NCBI GenBank assembly: GCA_003281505.1
Contig: QCBU01000005.1
Location: 1-64,000 of the forward strand
Origin: Prochlorococcus sp. AG-347-J14
GTDB taxonomy: Bacteria > Cyanobacteriota > Cyanobacteriia > PCC-6307 > Cyanobiaceae
Reading direction: 5' to 3'
Length of the DNA: 64,000 nucleotides
Part shown: in pieces, positions 54,020-64,000 of the stretch
Layout: every line of letters begins with the position of its first letter
Numbering within the stretch: position 1 is the first letter of the stretch
Position numbers and translations under genes: made by a program
The notes under the pieces: model-generated
What the model was told of the DNA's origin: nothing
Seen by the model: only the letters and a program-made list of their open reading frames with translations
Database searches by the model: none

Positions 54020-55405
54020 ATGAATAAGAGTAAAAAAAGGGTTAGAAGATACTATAAGAGCTTTAAAAAATCTAATTTTGTCTTGTTAAAAAAAATCTTA
54101 AGAATTTTGAGTTGGCTTTTGCCAGGATTGGTAATAAAAAGATGGATGCTTACATCTGCTATAGGATTTTTGACTACATTATTAGGCCTGGTAATTTGGA
54201 CAAATTTAAGACCGCTCTATTGGCTAATTGAAATCTTTTTTTCTGTTATGACAGGTTTAACAAGTATTTTGCCTGTTACATTAATGGGACCATTGATTTT
54301 TGTTCTTGGACTATTATTAATTGGGATTGGACAAAATAGAAGTATTAATTCTATTCAAAAAGCGCTTGTTCCAGAAAAAAATACATTTTTAGTTGATGCA
54401 TTAAGAGTTAAAAGTAAATTAAACAGAGGTCCAAATATTGTTGCAATTGGCGGAGGGACAGGTTTATCTACTTTACTAAAAGGCTTAAAAAATTACAGTA
54501 GTAATATTACAGCAATTGTAACTGTATCCGATGATGGTGGAAGTAGTGGAATTCTAAGAAAACAATTAGGTGTGCAACCTCCAGGAGATATTAGAAATTG
54601 TTTAGCAGCCCTATCAAACGAAGAACCTACTTTAACTAGATTATTTCAGTACAGATTTTCAGGGGGAAGTGGTCTGGAAGGTCATAGTTTTGGAAATCTA
54701 TTCTTGTCAGCTTTAACAACAATTACAGGCAGTTTAGAAAAAGCAGTTCAAGCCTCTAGTAAGGTTTTGGCGGTACAAGGTCAAGTTTTACCTGCAACAA
54801 ATATTGATGTTATGTTATGGGCCGAATTAGAAGATGGTGAAAAAATTTTTGGTGAAAGCAATATCAGTAAATCTAAAAAATTAATATCGAGGATTGGTTA
54901 CCTACCAGAAAATCCTTCAGCTCTGCCAAGTGCTCTAGAATCTATAAAAGAAGCTGATTTAATTGTCCTTGGCCCTGGCAGTCTATACACGTCTTTATTG
55001 CCTAATCTTTTAGTACCAGAGATAGTTGATTCCTTATTGCAAAGTAATGCTCCCAAAATTTATATAAGTAATTTGATGACTCAGCCTGGAGAAACAGATG
55101 GACTTGATGTTTATCAACATATTAAAGAAATAGAAAAACAATTATCAAATTTTGGAGTTAATACTCGAATTTTTAACTCAATTTTATCTCAGATTCAATT
55201 TGAAAAGTCTCCATTAGTAGATTATTACGAAAGTAGAGGGGCAGAGCCTGTCCAATGTAATAAAGAAAAACTATTATCCGAGGGTTATTACGTTTTGCAA
55301 GCACCATTATATTCAAAAAAAATCACTCCAACTCTTAGACATGATCCAAGGAGACTAGCAAGAGCAGTTATGTTTATTTACCGCAAATTAAAAAAATTAA
55401 ACTAA
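54020..55405 (+). CDS. yvcK: YvcK/CofD-like gluconeogenesis factor with N-terminal TM region
   Basis: [44 protein letters not shown]. Confidence 0.92.
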   Translation: MNKSKKRVRRYYKSFKKSNFVLLKKILRILSWLLPGLVIKRWMLTSAIGFLTTLLGLVIWTNLRPLYWLIEIFFSVMTGLTSILPVTLMGPLIFVLGLLLIGIGQNRSINSIQKALVPEKNTFLVDALRVKSKLNRGPNIVAIGGGTGLSTLLKGLKNYSSNITAIVTVSDDGGSSGILRKQLGVQPPGDIRNCLAALSNEEPTLTRLFQYRFSGGSGLEGHSFGNLFLSALTTITGSLEKAVQASSKVLAVQGQVLPATNIDVMLWAELEDGEKIFGESNISKSKKLISRIGYLPENPSALPSALESIKEADLIVLGPGSLYTSLLPNLLVPEIVDSLLQSNAPKIYISNLMTQPGETDGLDVYQHIKEIEKQLSNFGVNTRIFNSILSQIQFEKSPLVDYYESRGAEPVQCNKEKLLSEGYYVLQAPLYSKKITPTLRHDPRRLARAVMFIYRKLKKLN

Positions 55406-55932
55406 TAAGCATCTTGGAGTTCATAGAAATCTGGCTGAATATAATCTTTTCGTAACGGCCATCCTCTCCAATCTTCGGGCATTAATAGTCTTTTGGGATT
55501 GGGATGATCAATAAAATTTATTCCATACATATCAAAAGTTTCTCTTTCTTGCCAATCACTTCCTTTGAAAATTTTATACAAACTAGGGATTGACAAATCA
55601 GAATCTCTTTTTAAGAAAACTTTTAATCTGACTTCTTTAATTTTCTCGATTTTTTGTAAATCATCAACAGTTATGAAATGGTAGAAACTAACAAGATTTT
55701 TGCCTGGTCCCTCATCATATCCTCCTTGGCATTGGAGATAATTAAAACCGTAATTTCTTAAGGCAGATACTGCTTCATATAATTTGTTGGGTTCCACAGA
55801 AATGTTTTCAATCCCAATGTGATCATCAGATAAAGATTTATTTGGAATTCCATCTTTAGACAAAGTTTGGCTTATAAAGCCTTCTTTTTCTATCGCAGCA
55901 TCTGAGGATTTGGCTAGTCCGTCTTTTTCCAT
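55402..55932 (-). CDS. ndhJ: NDH-1 subunit J
   Basis: [36 protein letters not shown]. Confidence 0.96.
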   Translation of the reverse strand: MEKDGLAKSSDAAIEKEGFISQTLSKDGIPNKSLSDDHIGIENISVEPNKLYEAVSALRNYGFNYLQCQGGYDEGPGKNLVSFYHFITVDDLQKIEKIKEVRLKVFLKRDSDLSIPSLYKIFKGSDWQERETFDMYGINFIDHPNPKRLLMPEDWRGWPLRKDYIQPDFYELQDAY

Positions 55933-56666
55933 CAGTCTTCGAATGTATTAATAATTTCATCTTTTTCTGTATTTTCAGGTAATTCAATTATTTTTTCTTT
56001 ACTGGAGGAGGGAATGACGTTACCTGAAGTTTTGTTTAGATATTCACCTGTATTTTCAGAGAATACGAGATTCATTTGATGATCAATTGTTATGTATCTG
56101 TGAGTTTGTTCAGTTTTTGTGCGTTCTAGAATTGATTCGTTACCAACTTTCTTTCTTAATTTGATTACGGCATCAAAGATTGCCTCTGGCCTGGGTGGAC
56201 ATCCTGGAAGGTATAAATCAACAGGTATTAATTTATCGACGCCTCTTACAGCAGTAGTAGAATCTGCGCTAAACATCCCTCCAGTGATTGTACATGCACC
56301 CATAGCTATCACGTATTTTGGTTCAGGCATCTGCTCATAAAGTCTTACAAGGGCGGGAGCCATCTTCATAGTTACTGTCCCTGCGACTATCAGTAAATCT
56401 GCTTGCCTTGGCGAGCTTCTTGGCACTAATCCAAATCTATCAAAATCAAATCTTGATCCAATTAAGGCAGCAAATTCTATAAAACAACAAGCTGTTCCAT
56501 AAAGGAGTGGCCAAAGACTACTTAACCTGGCCCAATTATGAAGATCATCTAAGCTTGTCAATATAATATTTTCGCTTAAATCTGTAGTAACTTGGGGTGC
56601 ACCAAGAGGATTGCAAGTTCCTTCTCGAATTTCTCTTATTGCTTTTGGGGATAATTGTGGATTCAA
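55932..56666 (-). CDS. ndhK: NDH-1 subunit K
   Basis: [36 protein letters not shown]. Confidence 0.97.
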   Translation of the reverse strand: MNPQLSPKAIREIREGTCNPLGAPQVTTDLSENIILTSLDDLHNWARLSSLWPLLYGTACCFIEFAALIGSRFDFDRFGLVPRSSPRQADLLIVAGTVTMKMAPALVRLYEQMPEPKYVIAMGACTITGGMFSADSTTAVRGVDKLIPVDLYLPGCPPRPEAIFDAVIKLRKKVGNESILERTKTEQTHRYITIDHQMNLVFSENTGEYLNKTSGNVIPSSSKEKIIELPENTEKDEIINTFED

Positions 56667-56670
56667 TTTT

Positions 56671-57033
56671 TTAACTCCATTCTAAAGCACCTTTTCTCCA
56701 TGCGTATGCAAGGGCAACAACAAGTATTGCAATGAAGATTAAAGCTTCAATAAAAGCTAATAAGCCTAATCTATTAAAGGCAACAGCCCAAGGATAAAGG
56801 AATACTGTCTCAACATCAAATATAACGAAAACCAAGGCAAACATGTAATAACGAATATTAAATTGAATCCATGCTCCTCCAATAGGCTCCATTCCGGATT
56901 CATATGTGAGTTTTCTTTCCCCAGTTCTGCCTTTTGGGGCAACGATGAGATTAGTAACTAGAGCTAATACTGGTACAGCTGCGGCAATTAGAAGGAAACC
57001 TAAAAAGTATTCATAGCCAGTTAATAAAAACAT
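56671..57033 (-). CDS. ndhC: NDH-1 subunit 3
   Basis: [41 protein letters not shown]. Confidence 0.97.
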   Translation of the reverse strand: MFLLTGYEYFLGFLLIAAAVPVLALVTNLIVAPKGRTGERKLTYESGMEPIGGAWIQFNIRYYMFALVFVIFDVETVFLYPWAVAFNRLGLLAFIEALIFIAILVVALAYAWRKGALEWS

Positions 57034-57110
57034 CTTAAAAAATTAATTTTGAATAAAAGTCGCTTAATTAAGCAAAATCTTTTAAAGTTCTTAAAGAATA
57101 ATAATAAACC

Positions 57111-57539
57111 GTGAGTGAAAACATTCAACCAGCCTCTGAGGAAAACAAAATAGTTGAAGACTTTGAGAAAGAAAAACTTTCTGAAAATCCCTCAGGAGTA
57201 AATGTTGAACAACCTACCCTTAATCTAGAACAAAATAGATTCGAATGTAGAAGTTGTGGATATATTTATGATCCGTCTGAAGGAAATAAAAAATTAAACA
57301 TACCTAAAAATACTCCTTTTTCAGAGTTAGATGGGAATACCTTTGCTTGCCCTGTTTGTCGAGCTGGTAAAAATTTTTATAAGGATATAGGTCCTAAATC
57401 TAAACCTAGTGGTTTTGAAGAAAACTTAGTATATGGGTTTGGTTTTAACAGTTTACCTCCTGGACAAAAAAATATATTGATTTTTGGAGGTCTGGCGTTT
57501 GCTGCTGCTATGTTCCTTTCTTTGTACTCTTTGCATTAA
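57111..57539 (+). CDS. rub: membrane-anchored rubredoxin
   Basis: FECRSCGYIYDPSEG...FACPVCRAGKNFY and C-terminal TM. Confidence 0.95.
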   Translation: MSENIQPASEENKIVEDFEKEKLSENPSGVNVEQPTLNLEQNRFECRSCGYIYDPSEGNKKLNIPKNTPFSELDGNTFACPVCRAGKNFYKDIGPKSKPSGFEENLVYGFGFNSLPPGQKNILIFGGLAFAAAMFLSLYSLH

Positions 57540-57548
57540 TATATACTA

Positions 57549-58565
57549 ATGAAAAAATTTATTACTAGTATTCCCAATCTTCTTTTTTCAGTTCTCCTCT
57601 GTTTTGTATTGAGCAGTTGTTCATCTACAGGAGTAAAGATGAGTGATAGCAGTCCTTGGAAAACAATTCAGTTTGAGGACCAGGCTAATGCATTAGATGT
57701 TGATTTTATAGATGATAAAAATGGATTTTTAGTAGGTTCTAATAGACTTATTATGGAATCTAATGATGGAGGAGAAACTTGGGAAAAAAGAAATTTAGAT
57801 TTACCAAATGAAGAGAACTTTCGTCTCCTAGATATTGATTTTAAAGGTGAAGAAGGGTGGTTAATAGGTCAGCCTTCATTAGTTATGCATACAATTGATG
57901 CAGGAAAGAATTGGACACGTTTATCTCTAGGTAACAAATTGCCAGGCCAACCTTTTCTAATAACAACTGTTGATGCTGGTCTTGCAGAATTGGCTACAAC
58001 CGCAGGTGCTATCTACGAAACATCAGATAGTGGTGAATCATGGAATGCAAAAGTTGTAGATGCATCTGGTTCTGGAGGTGTAAGAGACTTAAGAAGAACT
58101 AATAAAGGAGATTATGTCAGTGTAAGTAGTCTAGGTAATTTCTTTTCTACTTTGGAAAAGGATAGTAATGCATGGATAGCTCATCAAAGAGCTAGTAGTA
58201 AAAGAGTACAAAGTATTGGCTTTAATCCAGAAGGAAGTTTGTGGATGCTGTCTAGAGGAGCAGAAATTAGATTTAATGAAGATACTGATGACCTAGAAAA
58301 TTGGTCAAAGCCTATCATACCAATTCTTAATGGATATAATTATCTAGACATGGGATGGGATCCAAATGGCGATATCTGGGCTGGCGGGGGTAATGGAACT
58401 TTAATAGTAAGTAAAGATCAAGGTAAAACCTGGAATAAAGATCCTATTGCTTCTGAATTGCCAACTAACTACATTAAGATAGTTTTTCTTGATAAGCAGG
58501 CTTTAGACAATCAAAAAGGATTTGTACTTGGTGAGCGTGGTTATATCCTAAAATGGAATAGCTAA
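57549..58565 (+). CDS. ycf48: PSII assembly factor Ycf48/HCF136
   Basis: Lipobox-like LSSCSS, repeated DGGETWEKR / [12 protein letters not shown] motifs. Confidence 0.95.
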   Translation: MKKFITSIPNLLFSVLLCFVLSSCSSTGVKMSDSSPWKTIQFEDQANALDVDFIDDKNGFLVGSNRLIMESNDGGETWEKRNLDLPNEENFRLLDIDFKGEEGWLIGQPSLVMHTIDAGKNWTRLSLGNKLPGQPFLITTVDAGLAELATTAGAIYETSDSGESWNAKVVDASGSGGVRDLRRTNKGDYVSVSSLGNFFSTLEKDSNAWIAHQRASSKRVQSIGFNPEGSLWMLSRGAEIRFNEDTDDLENWSKPIIPILNGYNYLDMGWDPNGDIWAGGGNGTLIVSKDQGKTWNKDPIASELPTNYIKIVFLDKQALDNQKGFVLGERGYILKWNS

Positions 58566-58701
58566 CTTTAAATAACTTGGGTTAATAGTAAAAAAAAAAT
58601 TAATTTTTCAAAGATTTAGCAACTGTCTGTAACCAACCTGTTAATTTCTTCGCGAACTTATGATTTTACACTGTAAGATCATAGGGTAAACATTTGTGAT
58701 T

Positions 58702-58950
58702 ATGGCCGCAGGTTCAACGGGTGAACGCCCATTCTTTGAAATAATCACCAGTATTAGATACTGGATTATTCATGCAGTAACATTACCAGCTATCTTTATA
58801 GCAGGCTTCTTATTTGTATATACAGGCTTAGCCTACGATGCTTTCGGAACTCCTCGTCCAGATAGTTATTTCCAATCATCTGAATCTAAGGCACCTGTCG
58901 TAACACAAAGATATGAAGCTAAATCTCAACTAGATTTAAGAACAAAATAA
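58702..58950 (+). CDS. psbE: cytochrome b559 subunit alpha
   Basis: [56 protein letters not shown] at 58702 preferred. Confidence 0.97.
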
Positions 58951-58952
58951 CA

Positions 58953-59099
58953 ATGACTAATTCTCAAGCTCCAATGCAGGCTGCGGAAGTCCGCGTTTAT
59001 CCTATATTTACTGTCCGTTGGCTAGCAGTTCACGCACTAGCTATTCCATCAGTATTCTTTTTAGGTTCTATTGCTGCTATGCAATTCGTAGCCCGATAA
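58953..59099 (+). CDS. psbF: cytochrome b559 subunit beta
   Basis: Not in ORF track; [48 protein letters not shown]. Confidence 0.97.
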
Positions 59100-59110
59100 A
59101 TTTAACTATC

Positions 59111-59230
59111 ATGCAAGTAAACGAAAATCCTAACAAAGTTCCAGTTGAACTTAATCGTACAAGCCTTTATTTAGGCTTATTATCAGTTTTTGTATTGGGA
59201 ATTTTATTTTCCAGTTACTTTTTCAATTAA
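59111..59230 (+). CDS. psbL: photosystem II protein L
   Basis: [39 protein letters not shown]; the track ORF 59018..59230 has a spurious N-terminal extension over psbF. Confidence 0.97.
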
Positions 59231-59239
59231 ATTAAAATC

Positions 59240-59437
59240 ATGAGTAAATTAAAAGGACCTGATGGAAGAATTCCTGATAGACTTCCCGACGGTAGACCAG
59301 CAGTTGCATGGGAAAGAAGATGGACTGAAGGAACTCTTCCTCTATGGCTTGTTGCTACAGCAGGTGGAATTGCAGTTATCTTCGTTTTAGGAATATTCTT
59401 CTATGGCTCATACCAAGGCGTCGGAGCTGGAGGCTAA
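59240..59437 (+). CDS. psbJ: photosystem II protein J
   Basis: [49 protein letters not shown]. Confidence 0.96.
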   Translation: MSKLKGPDGRIPDRLPDGRPAVAWERRWTEGTLPLWLVATAGGIAVIFVLGIFFYGSYQGVGAGG

Positions 59438-59479
59438 CAAATCCTACCTTGACCTGACAATCACTTATATTAAATAAGG

Positions 59480-60373
59480 TTAATAAGATTCAGTAAATAT
59501 CCTTAGCTTTTCTTTTGTAGAGCTGGGGATATTTTCTTTTTTGGTTATCAATCCATCTTTTAATGAAAAATGTGACTTACTTTTTGGTCTCTCTTTTTCA
59601 ATTAATTTAGCTACTTCAAATATTATTTTGTTAGCCACTTCAGTATTAGATCTAAGATTATCCAAAACCATCTCTACAGAAACTTCTTGATGAGTTTGAT
59701 GCCAGCAATCATAATCAGTAACCATAGATAATGAGGAGTAAGCTATTTCAGCTTCTTTAGCTAATCTTGCTTCTGTATGGTTCGTCATTCCAATAATTGA
59801 ACATCCCCAACTTCTATATAAATTAGATTCTGCTCTAGTTGAGAAAGCAGGACCCTCCATTGCTAGGTAGGTACCCCCTCTATGCAATTGTCTACCGCCA
59901 GGAATATTTTTTTCTCCAATTTCACTTAATATACGTGATAAATTTGTGCAGAAGGGATCTCCCATAGTTACGTGAGCTACAGCTCCCTCGTTAAAGAAGG
60001 TTGCAGGTCTATTTTTTGTCCGGTCTATAAATTGATCTGGAACCACTATGTCAAGTGGTCTTATCTGTTCTTGTAATGAACCAACTGCTGATGGAGCTAT
60101 AATCCATCTTACTCCTATTGATCTAAGAGCCCAAATATTAGCTTTGTAAGGGATTTCAGAAGGATTTAATCTATGAGTTTTGCCATGTCTAGGAATGAAC
60201 GCTATCTCTAGATTTCCAAGATTATATACTTTTATTGAATCAGAGGGTTTACCATAGGGAGTATTGATTTCTAGTTCTCTTAAATACTCTATTTGATCCA
60301 TTGAATAAAATCCACTCCCACCAATCACTCCTAATCTTGATTTTTCAATTGGTAATAAATGTTCTTTATTCAT
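59480..60373 (-). CDS. mtnP: S-methyl-5'-thioadenosine phosphorylase
   Basis: LGVIGGSGFY, RHGKTHRLNPSEIPYKANIWALR, GMTNHTEARLAKEAEIAY. Confidence 0.94.
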   Translation of the reverse strand: MNKEHLLPIEKSRLGVIGGSGFYSMDQIEYLRELEINTPYGKPSDSIKVYNLGNLEIAFIPRHGKTHRLNPSEIPYKANIWALRSIGVRWIIAPSAVGSLQEQIRPLDIVVPDQFIDRTKNRPATFFNEGAVAHVTMGDPFCTNLSRILSEIGEKNIPGGRQLHRGGTYLAMEGPAFSTRAESNLYRSWGCSIIGMTNHTEARLAKEAEIAYSSLSMVTDYDCWHQTHQEVSVEMVLDNLRSNTEVANKIIFEVAKLIEKERPKSKSHFSLKDGLITKKENIPSSTKEKLRIFTESY

Positions 60374-60383
60374 AGTGATGTAA

Positions 60384-62555
60384 ATGACTTTTAATCATCT
60401 GGTACTAATTGGAGGAGGACACACAAATGTTCTTTTATTGAACAAATGGTTAATGTGTCCGAAATTTATGCCAGAAATTCCTGTTTCAATTATATCTAGA
60501 GATTCTCATTTGGTTTATTCGGCGATGTTCCCATCAGTGCTTTCAAAATCAATCACTTTAGAAGAAAGTTTAATTGATATAAAATCTTTAGCAAAAAATG
60601 CAAAAGTATCTTTTATAGAAGCAGAAGTAAAGGATATTGATTTCAATTTAAAGAAAATTGTTTTAAGTAATAGACCTTCTGTTAATTATTCGAAGTTAGT
60701 GCTTAATTATGGAAGTCAAACAATAATTCCAAAAGAATTTGAGTCACTAGTTAAAAATCGAAATGCTTTTTCAATTAAACCTTTTTTAAGGGCTTATGAC
60801 TCAATAAAAAAAGAGGACATTTTTGATTCAGTTAATGAACTTCCATTTGTAATTATTGGGAGTGGTCTTGCTGCAATTGAAGTATCATATGCTTTGAGAA
60901 AAAGATGGAGATATAGATCTTTAAAACTATTATGTGATTCAAGAAAAATTGATAATAGAATTCTAAAAAGTTTAAGTAATTCCAATATTGATTTGGTTGG
61001 TAACCTTAATTTCGATTATGGAAAGATTCTTTTATGTACTGGAAATACATCTCCTTCATGGGCACAAAAAAAATTATTAGATTCGGATTCTAATGGCAGA
61101 ATAATTACAACTCAAAATCTACAGATAAAAAGTTTCTCTGGAATCTTTGCTGTCGGTGATTGCGCGGTTGTAGGTTCAGCAAAAAGACCAGCATCGGGAG
61201 TTTTTGCAGTAAAAGTTGTAAATACATTAGTACAAAATCTAAAAAAAGATATAGAAGGGAGATCATTAGAAAAGTGGTTTCCTCAAAAGATCGGATTGCA
61301 AATAGTAAATATATTTCCAAGCCATCATCCAAAGGCTTTTGCTATTTATCGCAATTTTGTTTTTGGCCCTTCTTTTCTTTTTTGGATTTTAAAGCGTCAA
61401 ATTGATCTCAACTTTATTAAAAAGTTAAGATCAAAAATGTTAATTATGAAAAGTAGTAAAAAAAATATTTCATTGAATGATTGCAGAGGATGTGCAGCTA
61501 AGATTCCTCAGTTTGTTTTGAATAAATCATTAATAAATTCTAATTTAAATTCTTTTGCCTCATCACCGGAAGATTCAGTTGAGATTTATCAAAATGGTCA
61601 AGATATTATCTTGCAAAGTGTAGATGGATTTCCTGCTTTGGTAAGTGATCCTTGGCTTAATGCAAAAATTACTACTTTGCATGCTTGCTCAGATTTGTGG
61701 GCATGCGGAGCAAAACTTTCATCCGCGCAGGCTTTAATTTCATTACCAAAGGTTGAAAGGGAATTTCAGAGTTACCTCTTTTCTCAATCACTTCAAGGTA
61801 TTAAATCAACAGTTGAGGATCATGGAGGTGAATTACTTGGAGGCCATACTTTCGAGGCAAGAAGTTTAGTAAATAAACCTTATTCATTAGGAATAGATAT
61901 TTCTTTAACAGTTCAAGGTATTTTAGAAAATGGAGCAAAACCATGGCTTAAATCTGGAATGAAGATTGGAGATATTCTCATGATGTCTAGACCTCTAGGC
62001 GTTGGGATTTACTTTGCCGGTCAAATGCAAAATAATAATATGGTAGGTAGTTCTTCTGAAGTAATTAATAATTTAGTTAAGAGTCAGCAATATTTGATTG
62101 ATGAAATTTATCTTTTTCAAAATCAATTTAAAGAAGCATTAGTCAATGCTGCGACTGATATTACTGGATACGGATTTATTGGACATCTTAAAGAAATGGT
62201 TGAATCAACTAATTTATATAGGCAAAACAATAATCTTGAGCCATTAAAAGTTTTATTAGATTTATTTGCATTTAAAGCTTATCCTGGAGTATTTGATTTA
62301 ATAAGAAAAGATGTTAAAAGTACTTTCTTTGAATCTAATAAAGAAATTTTTGACAAAATTTATAAAGAAAATAAGCAAAAAAGAATAATTAATTTTTTAA
62401 ACGAAAATTCAATAGATCAAAAGACTTTTAACGAGAGAATTTCATTACTTTTAGATCCTCAAACATGTGGCCCCTTGTTGATTAGTTGCAATCGTAAATA
62501 TGAAAATGTTCTAAAGGATAAATGGTGCAAGGTTGGAGAGGTTGTAAAAATGTAA
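60384..62555 (+). CDS. selD: fusion of FAD/NAD(P)-dependent oxidoreductase (N) and selenide, water dikinase (C)
   Basis: N: VLIGGGHTNVLLL, FAVGDCAVV; C: DCRGCAAKIPQFVL, LHACSDLWACGAKLSSAQALISLP, GGHTFEARSL. Confidence 0.92.
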   Translation: MTFNHLVLIGGGHTNVLLLNKWLMCPKFMPEIPVSIISRDSHLVYSAMFPSVLSKSITLEESLIDIKSLAKNAKVSFIEAEVKDIDFNLKKIVLSNRPSVNYSKLVLNYGSQTIIPKEFESLVKNRNAFSIKPFLRAYDSIKKEDIFDSVNELPFVIIGSGLAAIEVSYALRKRWRYRSLKLLCDSRKIDNRILKSLSNSNIDLVGNLNFDYGKILLCTGNTSPSWAQKKLLDSDSNGRIITTQNLQIKSFSGIFAVGDCAVVGSAKRPASGVFAVKVVNTLVQNLKKDIEGRSLEKWFPQKIGLQIVNIFPSHHPKAFAIYRNFVFGPSFLFWILKRQIDLNFIKKLRSKMLIMKSSKKNISLNDCRGCAAKIPQFVLNKSLINSNLNSFASSPEDSVEIYQNGQDIILQSVDGFPALVSDPWLNAKITTLHACSDLWACGAKLSSAQALISLPKVEREFQSYLFSQSLQGIKSTVEDHGGELLGGHTFEARSLVNKPYSLGIDISLTVQGILENGAKPWLKSGMKIGDILMMSRPLGVGIYFAGQMQNNNMVGSSSEVINNLVKSQQYLIDEIYLFQNQFKEALVNAATDITGYGFIGHLKEMVESTNLYRQNNNLEPLKVLLDLFAFKAYPGVFDLIRKDVKSTFFESNKEIFDKIYKENKQKRIINFLNENSIDQKTFNERISLLLDPQTCGPLLISCNRKYENVLKDKWCKVGEVVKM

Positions 62556-62562
62556 TTAATTT

Positions 62563-63804
62563 CTATTTATATTTGTCAATTTCCAAATATCTTAATCTTT
62601 TGATTTCCTTTCCCATCTCCTTCCCTGGGCCCCATCCTTCTTTTTTTAATGTTTCTCCATCTTTTTTTGATTTTATGAATTTGTAAATAAATAACCACTT
62701 AAACAATTTACGCCAGTATGGTACTCCATCACAAATTAATAATTTGACTGTCTCATCATTAAGGTTTCTGTTCTCAATAAATTCTGTCCAATTTGATGGA
62801 GAAAAATGATTGAAATTTTTTTGGTTTGTATTTAATGCCTTTTTGATATTTTTATAATCTTCTAATATTTTTATCTCACTATTATTTACCAAAAATCTTT
62901 GACATGATTTTTCAAAATCTTCTGAATCTTTTAATAAGTAAAGCATATGATTTCCCTTTAACTTCTTAATCCAATTTAGTCCTCTTAAAAATCTTTTATC
63001 GACTTTAATGTTTTCATTTAAGATTGAGATAATTTCCCATTTATGAATTATCGAAATTACATTAGTCAAATTATCGTGTTTGCATATTTCAGCAAGTTCC
63101 ATCCTTATTCGTATGCCTAGTGCAGGAGGGTAAATCATTTTCTGATGAGTTTCTGAACTTTCCCATGGCCATTGTCTAACTGTTTCTTGAGATTGTTTGA
63201 GGGAATTATTTGAAATATTGAAATCTAACCTTGAAGCATATTTTGCACATCTAATTAATCTACTTGGATCATCTGAAATACTATTACTGTGAAGTAAGTT
63301 CAATCTTTTACTTTTTATATCAGAAATTCCTCCATAAAGATCATAGATTTTTTTTGTCGAAACTTCGAAGGCTATTGAATTTATAGTGAAATCTCTCCTC
63401 TTGAGATCCTCCTCAATAGTACTTTTATTTACTGTGGGATTTAGGCCTGGAGCAGAATAAATTTCTTTTCTTGCAGAAGCAATATCTATCTTATAGTCAT
63501 TAATATTTATTTCTACAGTGTTGTATAAATTAAATTCCTTGATTAAACATAAATCTACATTTACAGTATTTTTTTTTATAAATTTTGCAAGAGAAATAGA
63601 GGATCCTTCAATAACTAGATCAATATCTACAGGTTTAGAAAACGATTTTTTGTGGAATTTGCTAATTAATAAATCTCTTAAATAACCGCCAACAAAAGCT
63701 ACTTTAGTATTGTTATTAGATTCTATGTATTTTTCAATTAGGTTATATAGATTAAATGGAGTTTTGATTAATTCCCCTTCGATGTAATTAGAGATATCGT
63801 TCAT
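62563..63804 (-). CDS. cca: CCA tRNA nucleotidyltransferase/poly(A) polymerase family
   Basis: FVGGYLRDLLI, DIDLVIEG, LKRRDFTINSIAF. Confidence 0.93.
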   Translation of the reverse strand: MNDISNYIEGELIKTPFNLYNLIEKYIESNNNTKVAFVGGYLRDLLISKFHKKSFSKPVDIDLVIEGSSISLAKFIKKNTVNVDLCLIKEFNLYNTVEININDYKIDIASARKEIYSAPGLNPTVNKSTIEEDLKRRDFTINSIAFEVSTKKIYDLYGGISDIKSKRLNLLHSNSISDDPSRLIRCAKYASRLDFNISNNSLKQSQETVRQWPWESSETHQKMIYPPALGIRIRMELAEICKHDNLTNVISIIHKWEIISILNENIKVDKRFLRGLNWIKKLKGNHMLYLLKDSEDFEKSCQRFLVNNSEIKILEDYKNIKKALNTNQKNFNHFSPSNWTEFIENRNLNDETVKLLICDGVPYWRKLFKWLFIYKFIKSKKDGETLKKEGWGPGKEMGKEIKRLRYLEIDKYK

Positions 63805-63809
63805 GAGTT

Positions 63810-64000
63810 TTAACTTACATAACGAATTGGAGCTAATCTGGGATCTAGAATTTTACTACCTTTATCACCAAATTTTACTGCTAAAGATATTTTTTCCCCA
63901 CTCCCAAAAATATGTATGATTTCACCTTTCCCAAACTTTGAGTGAATTAGCATATCTCCAACTATCCAGCTTTTCCCTTTACTGGGACCTGAATATAATT
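63810..64000 (-). CDS. uvrD: UvrD/PcrA-family DNA helicase, C-terminal end (runs off the window)
   Basis: Reverse translation ...YSGPSKGKSWIVGDMLIHSKFGKGEIIHIFGSGEKISLAVKFGDKGSKILDPRLAPIRYVS*, typical UvrD C-terminal VGD...H..FGxG module. Confidence 0.75.
   Translation of the reverse strand, partial: LYSGPSKGKSWIVGDMLIHSKFGKGEIIHIFGSGEKISLAVKFGDKGSKILDPRLAPIRYVS

Noticed and set aside
59018-59230. 70-aa ORF covering psbL
   Set aside because: Its N-terminal half is out of frame over psbF; only psbL from 59111 is real.
1-64000. Search for CRISPR arrays, transposons, integrases, prophage genes, rRNA or a genomic island
   Set aside because: No regularly spaced repeats, transposase/integrase-like proteins or rRNA sequence seen; tRNAs here are flanked by ordinary core genes with no attachment-site duplication noticed.

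Overview
The window looks like core-genome sequence from an AT-rich marine picocyanobacterium, most likely a high-light Prochlorococcus. Indicators are very small intergenic spaces, psbH/psbN/psbI/psbK/psbEFLJ, ndhCKJ, ntcA, amt1, chlD and a divided set of DUF-type cyanobacterial proteins. I assign about 65 protein genes, including five small photosystem genes that are absent or mis-started in the supplied ORF track (psbN, psbI, psbK, psbF, psbL), plus partial pyrB and uvrD at the edges and three tRNAs (Leu-UAG, Arg-ACG, Met-CAT). I see no rRNA, CRISPR array, transposon, integrase, prophage or clear genomic island. I do not see a convincing new multi-gene system. The best leads are small-scale. 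They are: (i) a 13-bp perfect inverted repeat spanning the divergent promoter of a three-domain Cas4-like/HhH/DEDD-like nuclease and a sugar-phosphate mutase, with one arm covering the mutase Shine-Dalgarno-like sequence; (ii) a centred dyad that makes identical back-to-back -10-like boxes between psbH and psbN; (iii) near-universal tail-to-tail gene abutment or overlap, leaving no room for terminators; (iv) mpg and crtR reading frames with no ATG/GTG/TTG start for their conserved N-termini; (v) NtcA-type promoters for ntcA and amt1, the latter with a terminator-like hairpin in its leader; (vi) an oxidoreductase-SelD fusion. All product calls come from reading the protein sequence by eye; no searches were run.
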